Program-made: the position numbers and the translations under genes
Notes under the pieces: model-generated
Seen by the model: the letters and a program-made list of their open reading frames with translations, nothing else
Told to the model about the DNA's origin: nothing
Databases searched by the model: none
Source of the DNA: Rhyacophila brunnea
Taxonomy: Eukaryota > Arthropoda > Insecta > Trichoptera > Rhyacophilidae
Length of the DNA stretch: 64,000 nt
Direction: 5' to 3'
NCBI GenBank assembly: GCA_022495005.1
Contig: JAGYXB010001324.1
Span: 992,001-1,056,000 of the forward strand
Shown here: positions 53,950 through 64,000 of the stretch, piece after piece
Position numbering within the stretch: position 1 is the stretch's first letter
Layout of the letters: each line of letters opens with the position of its first letter

Positions 53950-54532
53950 CTAGTGGCAAAGGGTGGAAGTAGGCTATTAAAAATTAACAGAAATAGTGCA
54001 CACGAAACTTTGTCAGTCAAACGTATATTTAGTTTAAATTAACTAAGACTACTACGTGTAGAGCGTCTGTTAGTTTTATTCAATTAAACCTTGCTTAATC
54101 TAAGCCATAATACCTATCTATGCAGTATGCAGTAGATAATATACAAATATCCTTTATCTATATCACATCTAAAACTATACCATTGAATCATACCTACATA
54201 ATTTTAATATCTCATAGATAGAAGAATATTTGTTTATCGATTATGGTTTGGCATAAACAGGGCTTAATGAATTAAAAAAAAACTAACCCACACCATCTGT
54301 AATAAATAGTATGTATGTATTAATTCAACGAAAACAAATGAGTATGACTGAAAAAGTGTGCCTAAACTATTATGACTTGGTTTAGGCAGGGTTTAATTGA
54401 ATTTAATAAACTAACCGGCACCATCTACAAATTGGATTCTTAGTTCAATGAAAACAAATAAGTATGACAGACAAACTTTAATGTGTGCTATTTATGTCTA
54501 ATATTAACAGTCTCCCTCCCACCCCTCACCAT
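53950..54532. mobile_element. Family-A element, copy 7
   Basis: Starts TAGTGGCAAAGGGTGGAAG, contains the palindrome centre at about 54,160-54,215 and ends CCCACCCCTCACC. A (ATC)n run, probably an old RTE-2 tail, follows at 54,536. Confidence 0.75.
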
Positions 54533-54559
54533 CGCTATCATCATCATCATCATCGATAC

Positions 54560-54927
54560 TTGAAAAACCCTAGTTGAATTAAGAATACACAATGCATGTG
54601 GTGTCGGTTAGTTTTTTAAAATTCATTAGGCCCTGCCTAACCAAATCATAAACAATAAAATATATTCTTCTATCTATAAAACATTTAAATTATGACGTAT
54701 GATTAATGGCATAATTTTAGATATTTTATAGATAAACGAATATTTGTTGACAATTTTGTGTACTATAGCTTGGATTAGGCAGGGTTTAGTTGAATTTTTA
54801 AATTTACAAACACTATCTACATTCTACACAATGTATTCTTAGTTCAATGAAAATAAATACGTTTGACTGACAAAGTTTAGTGTACAATATTTATGTCGGA
54901 TCTAGCCTATCTCCACCCTTCGCCACT
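54560..54927. mobile_element. Family-A element, copy 8 (left end truncated)
   Basis: Starts in the inner left arm and ends CTCCACCCTTCGCCACTTAC. The palindrome centre is at about 54,690. Confidence 0.72.
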
Positions 54928-55127
54928 TACCCCTCCCCCGCATTGCTGTATCTTACGAAATGTATTTTTGCAACTGCCAACTGGTATATAAGTACTGTGT
55001 TTTTATGTTTTGGAATGTGACATAATGCATAGATTTTTGCAGACAATTATTGTGAATCCGATACCCTGAAACAGACGCTTCCTTCTGCCTAGGGATACTC
55101 AGTATTAGTATTTCTGGCATTTTCTTA

Positions 55128-55782
55128 GAGCGGAATGCACAATCTAAGATTTCGTTCCTAAGGATAAGTCGCCGAAAAGCATGACTTAAGTATAGACAAT
55201 CCTGAGTATAGAGTTAAGGAATCCTTAACCATAGACTACTTTTGTTATGAACACGCCCCCTTCTGTATTACCATTTACCACTGACAGCTGCTGTCAAAAT
55301 AAATTCGCATGTCTATAAAACAGTCCATACACTCAAATTCATTTAACAATGTATCTCAATACGGATATTGATAGTGTTAATTCGTTTGGCATGTACTTGC
55401 ACAATATTATTTTACTTTTATACGCCAGCCCGCAGAAATACAAAATGCCAGGTGAAGAATGACACTTGACGCTAGTGTTACCATGTTAAAAAAATATCTT
55501 GCGATGCCTGTAGAATCGCGTATAATGACTTATAACGGAAACATAAGAGTATTATAATTAAATATTAATGTGTATTTATAGTTATTGCATTTATAAAATG
55601 CAGTTTTCATATTTTTGTCATCGTTTAACGATTATAAAATAATTTACCCAAACTATAGGAAAGAGAATTTTTAAATATGGTATTATTTTCAATAGAAATG
55701 ATCTTAACTAAGGACAATGTTTCTGCATAGTGTTTTCTGCTAAGGAAATTTTAGTTATGACAAATATTTCTGCATTCCGCTC
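55128..55782. mobile_element. Harbinger-like MITE, TTA duplication
   Basis: Ends GAGCGGAATGCA and TGCATTCCGCTC are perfect inverted repeats flanked by TTA (55,125-55,127; 55,783-55,785). A 3-bp TTA/TAA duplication is characteristic of PIF/Harbinger elements. 655 bp; no transposase recognised. Confidence 0.7.
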
Positions 55783-55785
55783 TTA

Positions 55786-56254
55786 TTTAATATATTGTGT
55801 CATCGTGTTGTAAAACCTTCAAAAATAATAATCAAAGTTTTCAGGTAAAATAACAATAAAAAACAAAAAAAAATCGAATTATTCGTTTATTTATACAGGA
55901 AATATTTTTTGCAATACTTGGAACGTAGGTATCTACTTACATAAAATAGGAAATTTTAATTTATCTCTTAATAATTAATTTATATCTACATAATAGTATT
56001 ATTATAATTTTATTGTAGCGAGTCGAGAGTTAGGACGGTAAAATTCACGACGTATGTAGCGAGTCGGGAAAATTTAATTTTCACATCAGCCACTCTCACA
56101 TCTAAGCTCGCCTTGTCTGCCGCACTGCCATAAATCAAACCTACTAGAAACATCGTTTCGATGTTGCATATGAAGACAGTCGTGCGCAACCTCTCGAAAC
56201 GTTTATATTATTATATTTGAATACGGCGACCGGCGAACCCGTATAGGAATGAAC
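55786..56254. other. Unclassified AT-rich DNA
   Basis: The phrase TGTAGCGAGTCG occurs twice (56,014 and 56,055), 41 bases apart. Nothing else recognised. Confidence 0.3.
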
Positions 56255-56345
56255 AATTCGTAGTGTACGTCCGCGTGGCAGCGTTCAGCGCAACGCTCAA
56301 CGCTGCGCCGAACGCTGGCACTGAGGCCTCACACGTAGGTGTGAG
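56255..56345. repeat. Short GC-rich palindrome related to the MITE at 15,741
   Basis: GGCAGCGTTCAGCGCAACGC and its inverse GCTGCGCCGAACGCTGGC share the GTTCGGCG...GCGTTGAGCG core with 15,741-15,922. Confidence 0.55.
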
Positions 56346-57590
56346 TATGCGTTCTGGCGTCTTCGACTAGCTGCCCGAGAAGCATGCGATTTGTTGATGG
56401 CAGCACTAGATTTTTTTTTTCAAACTAAAAAGTCGCAGCTACCAATCTGCGGAGCTTCATTTGGCAACGTGTGTTTTGTGAATAACGATGACGTCAGATC
56501 GATGCACTTGACACGTTGCAGACGAGACGAGTCTTCACGATTGAAACTTCAAACGACTTGGTGACCATTGTGTAAATTTCTTCATTCGCAATCTCAATGG
56601 CTTACGGTCGAAATCCTCAATTCGCTACATAACTAGGATTAACTTACAAATATCAATATTTTTGGTTTATTAGCTAGATATTGTGTATTTACATTTTATT
56701 TTTCAATAACTTTACAAATTAACTTTTGACTAACTAGTAAGCAAGAGCAAACAATACGGTTTCTTGGTAGCTAAATGCTTCACTGTTCACAGATTCTGCT
56801 CTTGTTTCAGTTCTAGTGCCCACACGTGCTGGGGCCAACCAGTCCGGCCCTTGCTTCTTTTGGACTCTTGCAGTACAGGCGATGAGGAGCGAACCTGTAA
56901 CGAAAAGAAAAATAACATTTCAATAACTAATAAAGCTAAATATTTCGCTCCACAATTCAATTTTCAATTCAAATCAGTTTATTTTTTAACATATTGTGGA
57001 CTTTACTAATTATAAGTTTAAGACGTTCACAACATGACATGAAACATTATTATAAAGAAGAAATACAATTATACATCAGAAGTTCAAAAAAGTACACCGA
57101 GTTTGCTAAGGAGACCCTATTTTATTAATTTATAAAATAGCGTCCACCTAAACTCACCCTCACACAAGTGGAATATATCAACACCCGAAGTTATTTGGTT
57201 GAACATAGTCATCGCCCTACCAATTGGCATTACCAGTGGCAGGTTGGTTCTGCACCTTGGGAGAATAAACAACTGATGCTCTCTAGTTCTAAAATAGTTA
57301 TCAGGGACAATCATCTCTCTGCATATTACTGTGGCGTAACGAATGAGAAACGGCCTTAAAATTTGAACCATAGCATCTTCCCAATACCGTCGTTGTAAAT
57401 GGCATGCACTAGAGCAGCGTTCTCCAATTAATTTTAGTCACAAAACCATTTCAAACGTTGGTATTACTTTAAAAATCGATTGTAAATTCTGCATAACTAT
57501 TTTTAGTATTCTGTAAATGAGAGATAGAGAGAGAGAAACGTTTACGAACACGAATTGACAATGCCTTGAATTGTTAGATGCAATGGATAT
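56346..57590. other. Mostly unclassified DNA
   Basis: Open frames at 56,764-57,009 and 57,117-57,371 show no domain. AGCGTTCTCCAATTAATTTT at 57,415 resembles a hAT end without a partner. No repeat copies found in the window. Confidence 0.3.
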
Positions 57591-58000
57591 AGGGCCATCC
57601 ACGTCCTAAAGCGGACCCCCCAACCTATCGCTAAGGTTAAGGGCATTGTAATGCTTTACAACACATACTCCAGGGCTCTTTGTATTTTTCGAAATTCTTG
57701 GCATTTTTAAATAAATCCATTTGATTTGTCGGCATTCGGTATCATATTATAAAGAACTGATCGCGACCCCCTTTTGTGATAGCTTAGTAACTTCTTTACC
57801 ATATCGGCTAAATATTAAGTCAGCGAACACACTAAAAATGATTATAAAATAAAATTCTACACGTGAAATAGTACCACAGGCGACTTTTTTTTAACTATTA
57901 GAACAAATTTGTGGAGGGTGTGGTCGACATACCACGCCGGGACCCTACTAAGCCTGGGCCGACAGGCTAGAGCCCTGTCAGCCCCCCTTGTGAGGGCCAT
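57591..58000. mobile_element. TIR element J, copy 4 (eroded)
   Basis: Internal blocks ATCCACGTCCTAAAGCGGAC and GCTAGAGCCCTGTCAGCC identify the family; the ends are degraded (GGGCCATCC, TGAGGGCCAT) and no duplication is readable. Confidence 0.65.
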
Positions 58001-58149
58001 CCCCTGTAGGCACTCGATCCTGGGCCGCCCAGGAGGAGATGGGCTGATAACGTCAAGGTGGACATAGAGAGGCTAAGTGTGACCGACTGGAGAGAGGAAT
58101 AGAGATTATTGTACGACAGTTATGAAGTCGGCCATGGCTGTAATCAGTT

Positions 58150-58447
58150 AACTCTGAAATAATGGAAATTGAAATACCTTTATTTCAGCAGGCAACCGAT
58201 CGCCAGTGCGGAAGAATACTCGATAAACTTAAACACGTGTCGAGAATACGTCATACGTCGAATACTGACAACTGCTCACGGTTTATACAATGACGTTCAT
58301 TTTATTGATTGTTGCAACACTCTACTATTGCACGTCTTTAATGCCTGGTTCATTTTTGTAGGACACCACACATTCAAAACCCTGCATCAAAGTGTACTGT
58401 ATTGGGATATAGCCTATCAGAATTCTATTTGTTAATCTGTTATATGG
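58150..58447 (+). mobile_element. hAT-like element I, copy 5
   Basis: Matches 30,312-30,587 and 53,478-53,805 from ACTCTGAAATAATGGAA to TTAATCTGTTATATG. Ends slightly eroded. Confidence 0.7.
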
Positions 58448-59237
58448 GTGTAATAAGCTGCATCTGCAAGGTACATAAATGAAATAATGTTCGTCATTGA
58501 GCATTCTTAAGCCTATACCTCAGCTGAGGCATGGTCTAAAAAGATCGTGACTAGGCGATGCGCGGATTGCGGGTCGCGGGTGCAAATGACGCGATCCGAA
58601 CGAAATATAATTTGTCATAAAAATTCAACATGCGTCCTTTTTATGTTGTGTGTATTATTATATTCGTAATAATAATAGTATATTCATTGACATGTTTTAT
58701 TTTTCAAGTACATACGGAACGTTTTTAAGTCATCTTTACACGATTTAAGAATATGTTCATCCGACTCCATCACAAAAGAAATTGACGTGCGAACAGGTCG
58801 ACTATCACTCTCCGAATGGCAACGCGCCTCAATACAAAATTTCGTTCCACATAGTGTTGAAAATTATTTGCCGTTTCACTTATGTACGCTCTTAATGTTT
58901 AAAAACAAAAATTGTATTTAACCAAATTAATAAAAAGAATATACCTAAGTACCAACTTAAATGTCAATTGTACTTATTTAATCCGCAGCCATCCGTGTAT
59001 TTTGTATTATATATTATGAATAATAATATATCTCAAGTGACTTTAAAAGTACTGGGTGATAATAATAATATAATGGTACCTATATATTAATTTGTTTCGT
59101 TGTAAAGAATTTTTTTATCCGCCAAACAACGTTGAAGTAATTTCAAAGATATTGTTGCGATATGATATGACTAACTTAGTGTTTCAAGTATCCATTAGTC
59201 TTAAATAGAATACGGAATTACTTAACACGCTCTCGAC
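58448..59237. other. Unclassified AT-rich DNA
   Basis: No gene recognised; a GC-rich island at 58,555-58,605 stands out only by composition. Confidence 0.3.
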
Positions 59238-60289
59238 CAGTGACAAAGGGTGACTTTTGGAAAAGGGTAGGCTTTGGAGATCGGGGAAAAGAAAATACTT
59301 GTCAGATATACTTACGGGAAATAAGAAGATAATCCAATAATAGTGCACACTAAGCTTTGTCAGTCATACTTATTTGTTTTTATTGAACTAATACTACAAA
59401 ATACAGACAGAGATGGTTAATTTTTAAAATTCAATTAATTAAACCCTGCTTAACCAAGCCATAATAGATAATAGTCAAAAAACTATTCATCTATCTATAA
59501 AATATCTAAAACTATGCCATTAAATCATATATAATTTTAGATATTTTATATGATTTGTTTTATCCAGGGCTTAATGAATTAAAAATAAAACTAACCAACA
59601 AAATCGCTGATATGCAAAATGCTTAATTCAACGACAATGAATAAGTATGACTGAAAAAGTGTGCACTATTTTTTGTCGAATCGCTCATAGCATACCACAA
59701 CTATTATGGTTTGGTTGGACAGGGTTTAAATTGATTTTTAAAAACTAACCAATACTGTCATCAACATTGTAGTCATAGTTCAATGAAAACAAATACATAA
59801 TATGGTTGAGAAAGTTTAATGTGCACTATTTATGCCTGATCTTCATGGCCCCCACACAGGGGGGCTGACAGGGCACTATCCTGAGGCCCCGGGCTCAGGA
59901 AGGGTCTGGCGTGGCGATTCGACCAGATAAGTGATATAAACACACATCAAAAATTCTCTCTAATAGTAAAAAAAGGTCTTATTTTACTTCGGTAATGTTG
60001 TTATTTAAAATTATGTGGTTGTACGATACAATTTTTAATTGTGTATAGATACTCGACAACTCCATAATTATTCAAATGGAAGTATTAAACTATACAAAAA
60101 AAACACTAAATATACACATTAATTTCACCGCGTACAGCATTTGGAAAACTCTACTGTAGAGCGCCACACTACCTTTAGGGATATGTAGGGGGGCACGCCA
60201 ATAATCCAAGCCTGGAGGCCCGCTTCAGGATGTGGGGGCCATGCTGATCTTAACAGCGTACCTCCACCCTTCGCCACCGAATTATGCAT
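59238..60289. mobile_element. Family-A element, copy 9, split by J
   Basis: Starts with the variant end CAGTGACAAAGGGTGACTTT and ends CACCCTTCGCCACCG. The right arm is interrupted at 59,844-60,243 by element J and resumes after the duplicated CTGATCTT. Confidence 0.78.
59844..60243. mobile_element. TIR element J, copy 5, perfect 8-bp duplication
   Basis: Ends CATGGCCCCCACACAGG and GGATGTGGGGGCCATG; flanks CTGATCTT on both sides (59,836-59,843; 60,244-60,251). It fixes the family boundaries: 400 bp, non-coding. Confidence 0.9.
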
Positions 60290-60308
60290 AATATTTAACA
60301 GACATTTA

Positions 60309-60549
60309 GAGGCCAGCCATGGACTGAAACCGTATGCGGTTTAGATCCGTGTGCCATACTAAACTTATGATTTTTGTTCATGAAAATATATTTTCACTAA
60401 ATTTGTAAGTGTAAGTGTATGGTATAAACGAATACGATCAGATGCTTATAATAATCTTTGTGGAAATATTATTTCCATGACCAGAAAAGATAAGCTTAGT
60501 ATAGCACACGGTTTGAAACCGCATACGGTTTCAATCCATGGATGGCCTA
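60309..60549. mobile_element. Harbinger-like MITE with an inner palindrome, TTA duplication
   Basis: The two halves are inverted repeats of about 60 bp (CCATGGACTGAAACCGTATG with CATACGGTTTCAATCCATGG). TTA on both sides (60,306-60,308; 60,550-60,552). Each arm itself contains a small hairpin, AAACCGTATGCGGTTT. 241 bp. Confidence 0.72.
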
Positions 60550-61257
60550 TTAGATATTCTTTTGTAGATCGTTGGCTGGGCTTTCTATAAAATATGATTG
60601 GTTTTATTTAATTTATACATGTAGCTACAATAATATTATTATATTCAACGACTGGTAGAGAATGTGTTTTCTCTTTTCATGGGAAATTAAAAACGTTCGA
60701 TTTCAAGTGTTCGGCTTTTTGAGTGCAAACATAATCTTGATATTTTAACCCTTCACATTCATGCGGTAGAAATGTAAAAAAATAATATAATATAATTTTG
60801 TAAGTTTCTGATAAGAGGAAGTGACATTTTCTCTAAGCTAAGTTAGGCAGTGGGGGTAGGCAGGCCATGCGTTACGCAGGGGCGACGAATGAAGAAACGA
60901 ATACAAATAATAGTGGCAGTTTTCCTCCCTGAAAACCTGCAACCCCTATAAAATAATAGAACCCTAAGGAATCGTGACAGCATAACTATAATTATTGTTG
61001 TATTGTAATACCCTTTGAAATACATATTGCTATGGCGGTCTATCGCATGGGACTTTTCACAAGGGTGCCTCAAAACAACTACTATTTTAGAGTAGGTTGG
61101 GTGGAAATGCCACAGATCCTGCATGCCTCTGAATCAGTGACGTCACTCAATGACAATATTAATGGACGACGCACCAATACAGTAGCTAGCAAGTAAATTC
61201 GCGCATTCGCATGTATAGGTAGACGTCACACAATTTCCATTATGCGATATCACGTAT
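60550..61257. other. Unclassified DNA with small dispersed blocks
   Basis: GGGGCGACGAATGAAG at 60,879 recurs at 37,200, and GGAAATGCCACAGATCCTGC occurs at 61,104 and again at 62,055. No gene is recognised. Confidence 0.35.
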
Positions 61258-61452
61258 CAGGAATTTATAGCAATATGACCTTTATTGTAATGGCGTTAGA
61301 TCAGTGTTTCTAATGTCAATGTTCATTTGAGCGAACCCGTTCGAACCGAACCATTCGGCAGACCCAACAAAAAGCATCAGGAATTTATAGCAATATCACC
61401 TTTATTGTAATGGCGTTAGAACAGATTATGCCATTCGGCAGACCCGACAATA
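61257..61452 (+). repeat. Tandem duplication of about 110 bp units
   Basis: ATCAGGAATTTATAGCAATA plus CCTTTATTGTAATGGCGTTA occurs at 61,257 and 61,376, and CCATTCGGCAGACCC at 61,350 and 61,430. The second unit is shorter by about 35 bases. Confidence 0.7.
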
Positions 61453-61570
61453 AAGTGAGTGTCATTTTCTTTTCCATATGATTCGTATATATATATATTA
61501 ATGTCATTGACGTCACTAGACAAAATTCTGCCCCTAGGCAGCGCCAAAATGCCGCCCATTTTTATTATTA

Positions 61571-62040
61571 TTACAACGTTTTTCTTAGCTGGTATTCTTA
61601 TTTGTCCGGTAGTTGTTTGTCCGGAAAAAATCTTGCAATCGATTTTTAACTAACTTTCCGACTAGCTAGACATGTGAAACTTTTAGAATATATCAGAACA
61701 CGATGTCAATGCATTCTTTTAATACTTTTAGCCATCTTTAAGTAGAATTGAATTCATTTTCAGTTAATTCTGTTTTGTATGAAAAGTTATTTCGGAAGAA
61801 ATCCGTAAAAAGTAATCCACTATTATTGGTTGCTAAGGGGTGGTCCTAGCAACTAAATTATTAATATATACGTGCGTTACTATGAAAATCAAAATTACAT
61901 TTCAGTATTCTATATTTGTTTGTTTGTTTGTTTTTTATTTACTACATATCAAGTACAAGTTTGAGCATATTGAGTTTAATAATTTAACAGAAAATTTAAA
62001 AACGTTTATATAAAAAGTTCTTTTTATCTTGTAATTATTT
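61571..62040 (+). repeat. Inverted-repeat G, single right arm, copy 2
   Basis: Same order as 35,845-36,327: TTTGTCCGGTAGTTGTTTGT, CTTGCAATCGATTTTTAACT, AACACGATGTCAATGCATTC, ending TTATCTTGTAATTATTT. The left arm is absent. Confidence 0.8.
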
Positions 62041-62103
62041 AGAGTAGGTTTCGTGGAAATGCCACAGATCCTGCATGCCTCTTAATGCTTATAGCGATGG
62101 AAC

Positions 62104-62275
62104 CACGCCGTGCTTTTCCCTCCACCACCCGCAACGTCTCCACACCCTACCCAATGCAGGCGTATACACTGGCGTAACGATCGTTCAAAGTTGTGCTGAG
62201 AGTGACCCAGGAACAACTTCACAAGATCTTGGCTGGCGAGCACTAGAGTGTGCATGATTCCTACTTTTGGAGAAA
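62104..62275 (-). pseudogene. CCHC-type LINE 3' fragment, third copy
   Basis: The inverse matches 38,160-38,290 (GGTGTGGAGACGTTGCGGGT, CCAGTGTATACGCCTGC region). Only the final part after the zinc-finger-like region is left. Confidence 0.7.
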
Positions 62276-63249
62276 GCTATCGGACAGCCAGATTACCCAG
62301 GTCACAATCCTCAGTCAAATATGTGAGATGATTATGGATAGCAGTGGCGAAGACTCCATACTAGGCGATTATTAAAAGCTTTTTAAGAAAAATATTTTTA
62401 ATTGTATTTTACATAAGTAAGTATTTAAATAATAACTTTATTATTTTATGCTCTACAAAAATATTTAATTTGCCAATGACAACTGTTGTATATAATGTAA
62501 GAATGTATTATAAATATATACAGACCCACCTGTCAAAGGTGAAAAAAATATGTGCATAGCACTATCTTTATTCAACAATTAATTGTATGTATCGGATTAT
62601 TGAGCGATGAATGTTAGGTTTTATGTATGGACATCTTACGTGACCTCAGTCCCGTCTACCGTTATGTATGTAATACGGTATGCTCGAAAGGCGAAGCCTG
62701 AAACCATTGCACATACTATTATAATTGTCCATGATTGCAGCTTTGTCCAATATAATCAATAATAAGATAATTAAAAAAATCTATGGCATTAAATCACAAT
62801 ATATAAATCGGTGGCGTTTGGGCATAACCTGATAACTGCTTTTTTGGTCATTTTATGTTATGAATAAAAATTGGGTCACTATAGTATTATCTTACATTTG
62901 GTAATAACCCGATATCTATATTTCACTTAAAATGCTCGAAACGCTATTGTAATAATATGATGATATATGAACAAACACAGCGGTTAGTTTGGTCAAAACA
63001 TGACCAAAGACCTTAGAATAGTTTGATCACTGATAAGTGACCTTATTTTCCTAATTATTTAAATAATTGACAATCTAAGTATTGTCATATTCTTCTTCAG
63101 TTATTTATTTTAAAATGTTTTTTTCAATTTAATCAAAAAAATTAACTGAAATTTATTTGGGCAATTCAATACTTAAAATGGCTCTCCTGTAAATTCAACA
63201 TTGCAGTTAACAGGTTATGCCCAAACGACACCGAAATATAGATTCTTTT
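62276..63249. other. Mostly unclassified AT-rich DNA
   Basis: 62,280-62,330 shares ATCGGACAGCCAGATTACCC-like text with repeat N. GTTTGGGCATAACCTGATAA at 62,816 and its inverse-like GTTATGCCCAAACGAC at 63,213 could be ends of an element of about 410 bp, not further supported. Confidence 0.35.
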
Positions 63250-63381
63250 TAAAAATAAACTCTATACATTGTAGTCTTAGTTCAATGAAAACAAATACGT
63301 TTGACTGACAAACTTTATTATGCACTATTTAGATAATAATTATGTCGGATCTTAACAGCCTACATCCACCCTTCGCCACTG
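63250..63381 (+). mobile_element. Family-A right end only
   Basis: GTAGTCTTAGTTCAATGAAA then ACAGCCTACATCCACCCTTC and GCCACTG. An 11-bp insertion (AGATAATAATT region) separates ATTT from ATGTCGG. Confidence 0.75.
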
Positions 63382-63669
63382 ATGGATAGACCATCAAAAT
63401 TAATAATACGAAAACGTGTTATTAAACATTGTAACATAAAAGGTGGTAAAAAAACATCACCTCAATTTGTCGCTCAATTTTGTCGACAAATTGGTGATTT
63501 ATTTAATGCTCGAATTTTATTTTATGTTTCAACATTCACTTTGCTTTGAGTAAAACAGATGTTAGGTCACGACACTAAAAATGAAATCGTTTAGTTTATC
63601 GTTCCATACAAAATATATAAAATATTAAAGAGTTTAAAAACATCTAAATTAAACAGTAGGTAACTATTT

Positions 63670-63745
63670 GGGTTACGTGTAAATTGTACGTATAACATTT
63701 CACCGTAGCACAGTTCGCCGTGAACTTTCTTATCGGAACCTATTG
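63670..63745 (-). repeat. Repeat H end fragment
   Basis: TTACGTGTAAATTGTACGTA, then TTTCACCGTAGCACAGTTCG, as in 52,975-53,040. Confidence 0.65.
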
Positions 63746-63774
63746 CACCGAAATGAAAAAATTACGCGTTGCTC

Positions 63775-64000
63775 TGTTTTACCACGTTTTTCTTAGGTCG
63801 TATTCTTGTTTGTCCGGTGGTTGTTTAACCAGTACAAATCTTGCAATCGATTTTTAATTAACTTCCCGACTGGCTAGACATTTGAAACTTTTAGAATATA
63901 TCAGAACACGATGCCAATGCATTCCTTTAATACTTTTAGCCATCTTTAAGCAGAATTGAATTCATTTTCAGCTAATTCTGTTTTGTGTGAAAAGTTATTT
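63775..64000 (+). repeat. Inverted-repeat G, right arm, runs off the window
   Basis: TTTGTCCGGTGGTTGTTTAA, TTGCAATCGATTTTTAATTA and AACACGATGCCAATGCATTC match the arm at 35,850. It continues past 64,000. Confidence 0.8.

Noticed and set aside
62816..63230. Possible element bounded by GTTTGGGCATAAC and its inverse
   Set aside because: The inverted match is short and no target duplication could be read; kept only as a remark.

Overview
The window looks like intergenic or intronic DNA from an insect, most likely a hemipteran (aphid-like) genome. The evidence is an AT-rich background, no operons or densely packed genes, spliced-type exon ends, and a dense mix of non-LTR retrotransposons, tRNA-derived SINEs, a mariner and many short DNA transposons with 8-bp target duplications. 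The order-level assignment is an inference. I see no rRNA, CRISPR array, phage or bacterial-type system.

The only convincing host coding sequence is at the left edge: a GC-rich, minus-strand first coding exon (109-220). It encodes a basic N-terminus plus one hydrophobic segment and ends at a splice donor, so its gene continues leftwards out of the window. Nearly everything else that codes is transposon-derived. This includes an almost full-length RTE-type LINE (4983-8371), truncated relatives of it, a CCHC-type LINE 3' fragment family (24740-25199, 37650-38300, 62104-62275), a second RTE family (30945-31673 and others), a frameshifted full-length mariner (31913-33197) and the C-terminal remnant of a hAT transposase (24475-24690).

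Layout. 1-500: host exon and its upstream DNA. 500-12,700: copies of one palindromic hAT-like element (family A, ends CAGTGGCGAAGG), one split by the RTE LINE and one split by MITE-B. 13,200-18,000: two 1.4-kb, almost wholly palindromic TTAA-flanked foldbacks (family C) with SINEs and LINE scraps between them. 18,400-23,700: LINE scraps, then less repetitive, CpG-containing DNA rich in TAAT cores (possible regulatory DNA), then a hAT element. 24,000-29,600: hAT transposase remnant, THAP-exon elements (family E) and a four-layer nest (SINE-D, then I, then J, then E). 30,300-33,300: a family-A copy holding a twin-primed RTE fragment and the mariner. 33,300-41,100: several hAT elements, nested, and the large inverted repeat G. 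41,100-64,000: more SINEs, A, I, J, E and Harbinger-like elements, ending in a partial G arm.

The main value of the window is its record of transposition. Exact or near-exact target duplications allow many elements to be delimited to the base, and the nesting gives relative ages. The most unusual items are the paired TTAA foldbacks, the THAP-exon elements that keep a splice donor, the four-layer nest, and the B-in-hAT-end insertion at 39,164.
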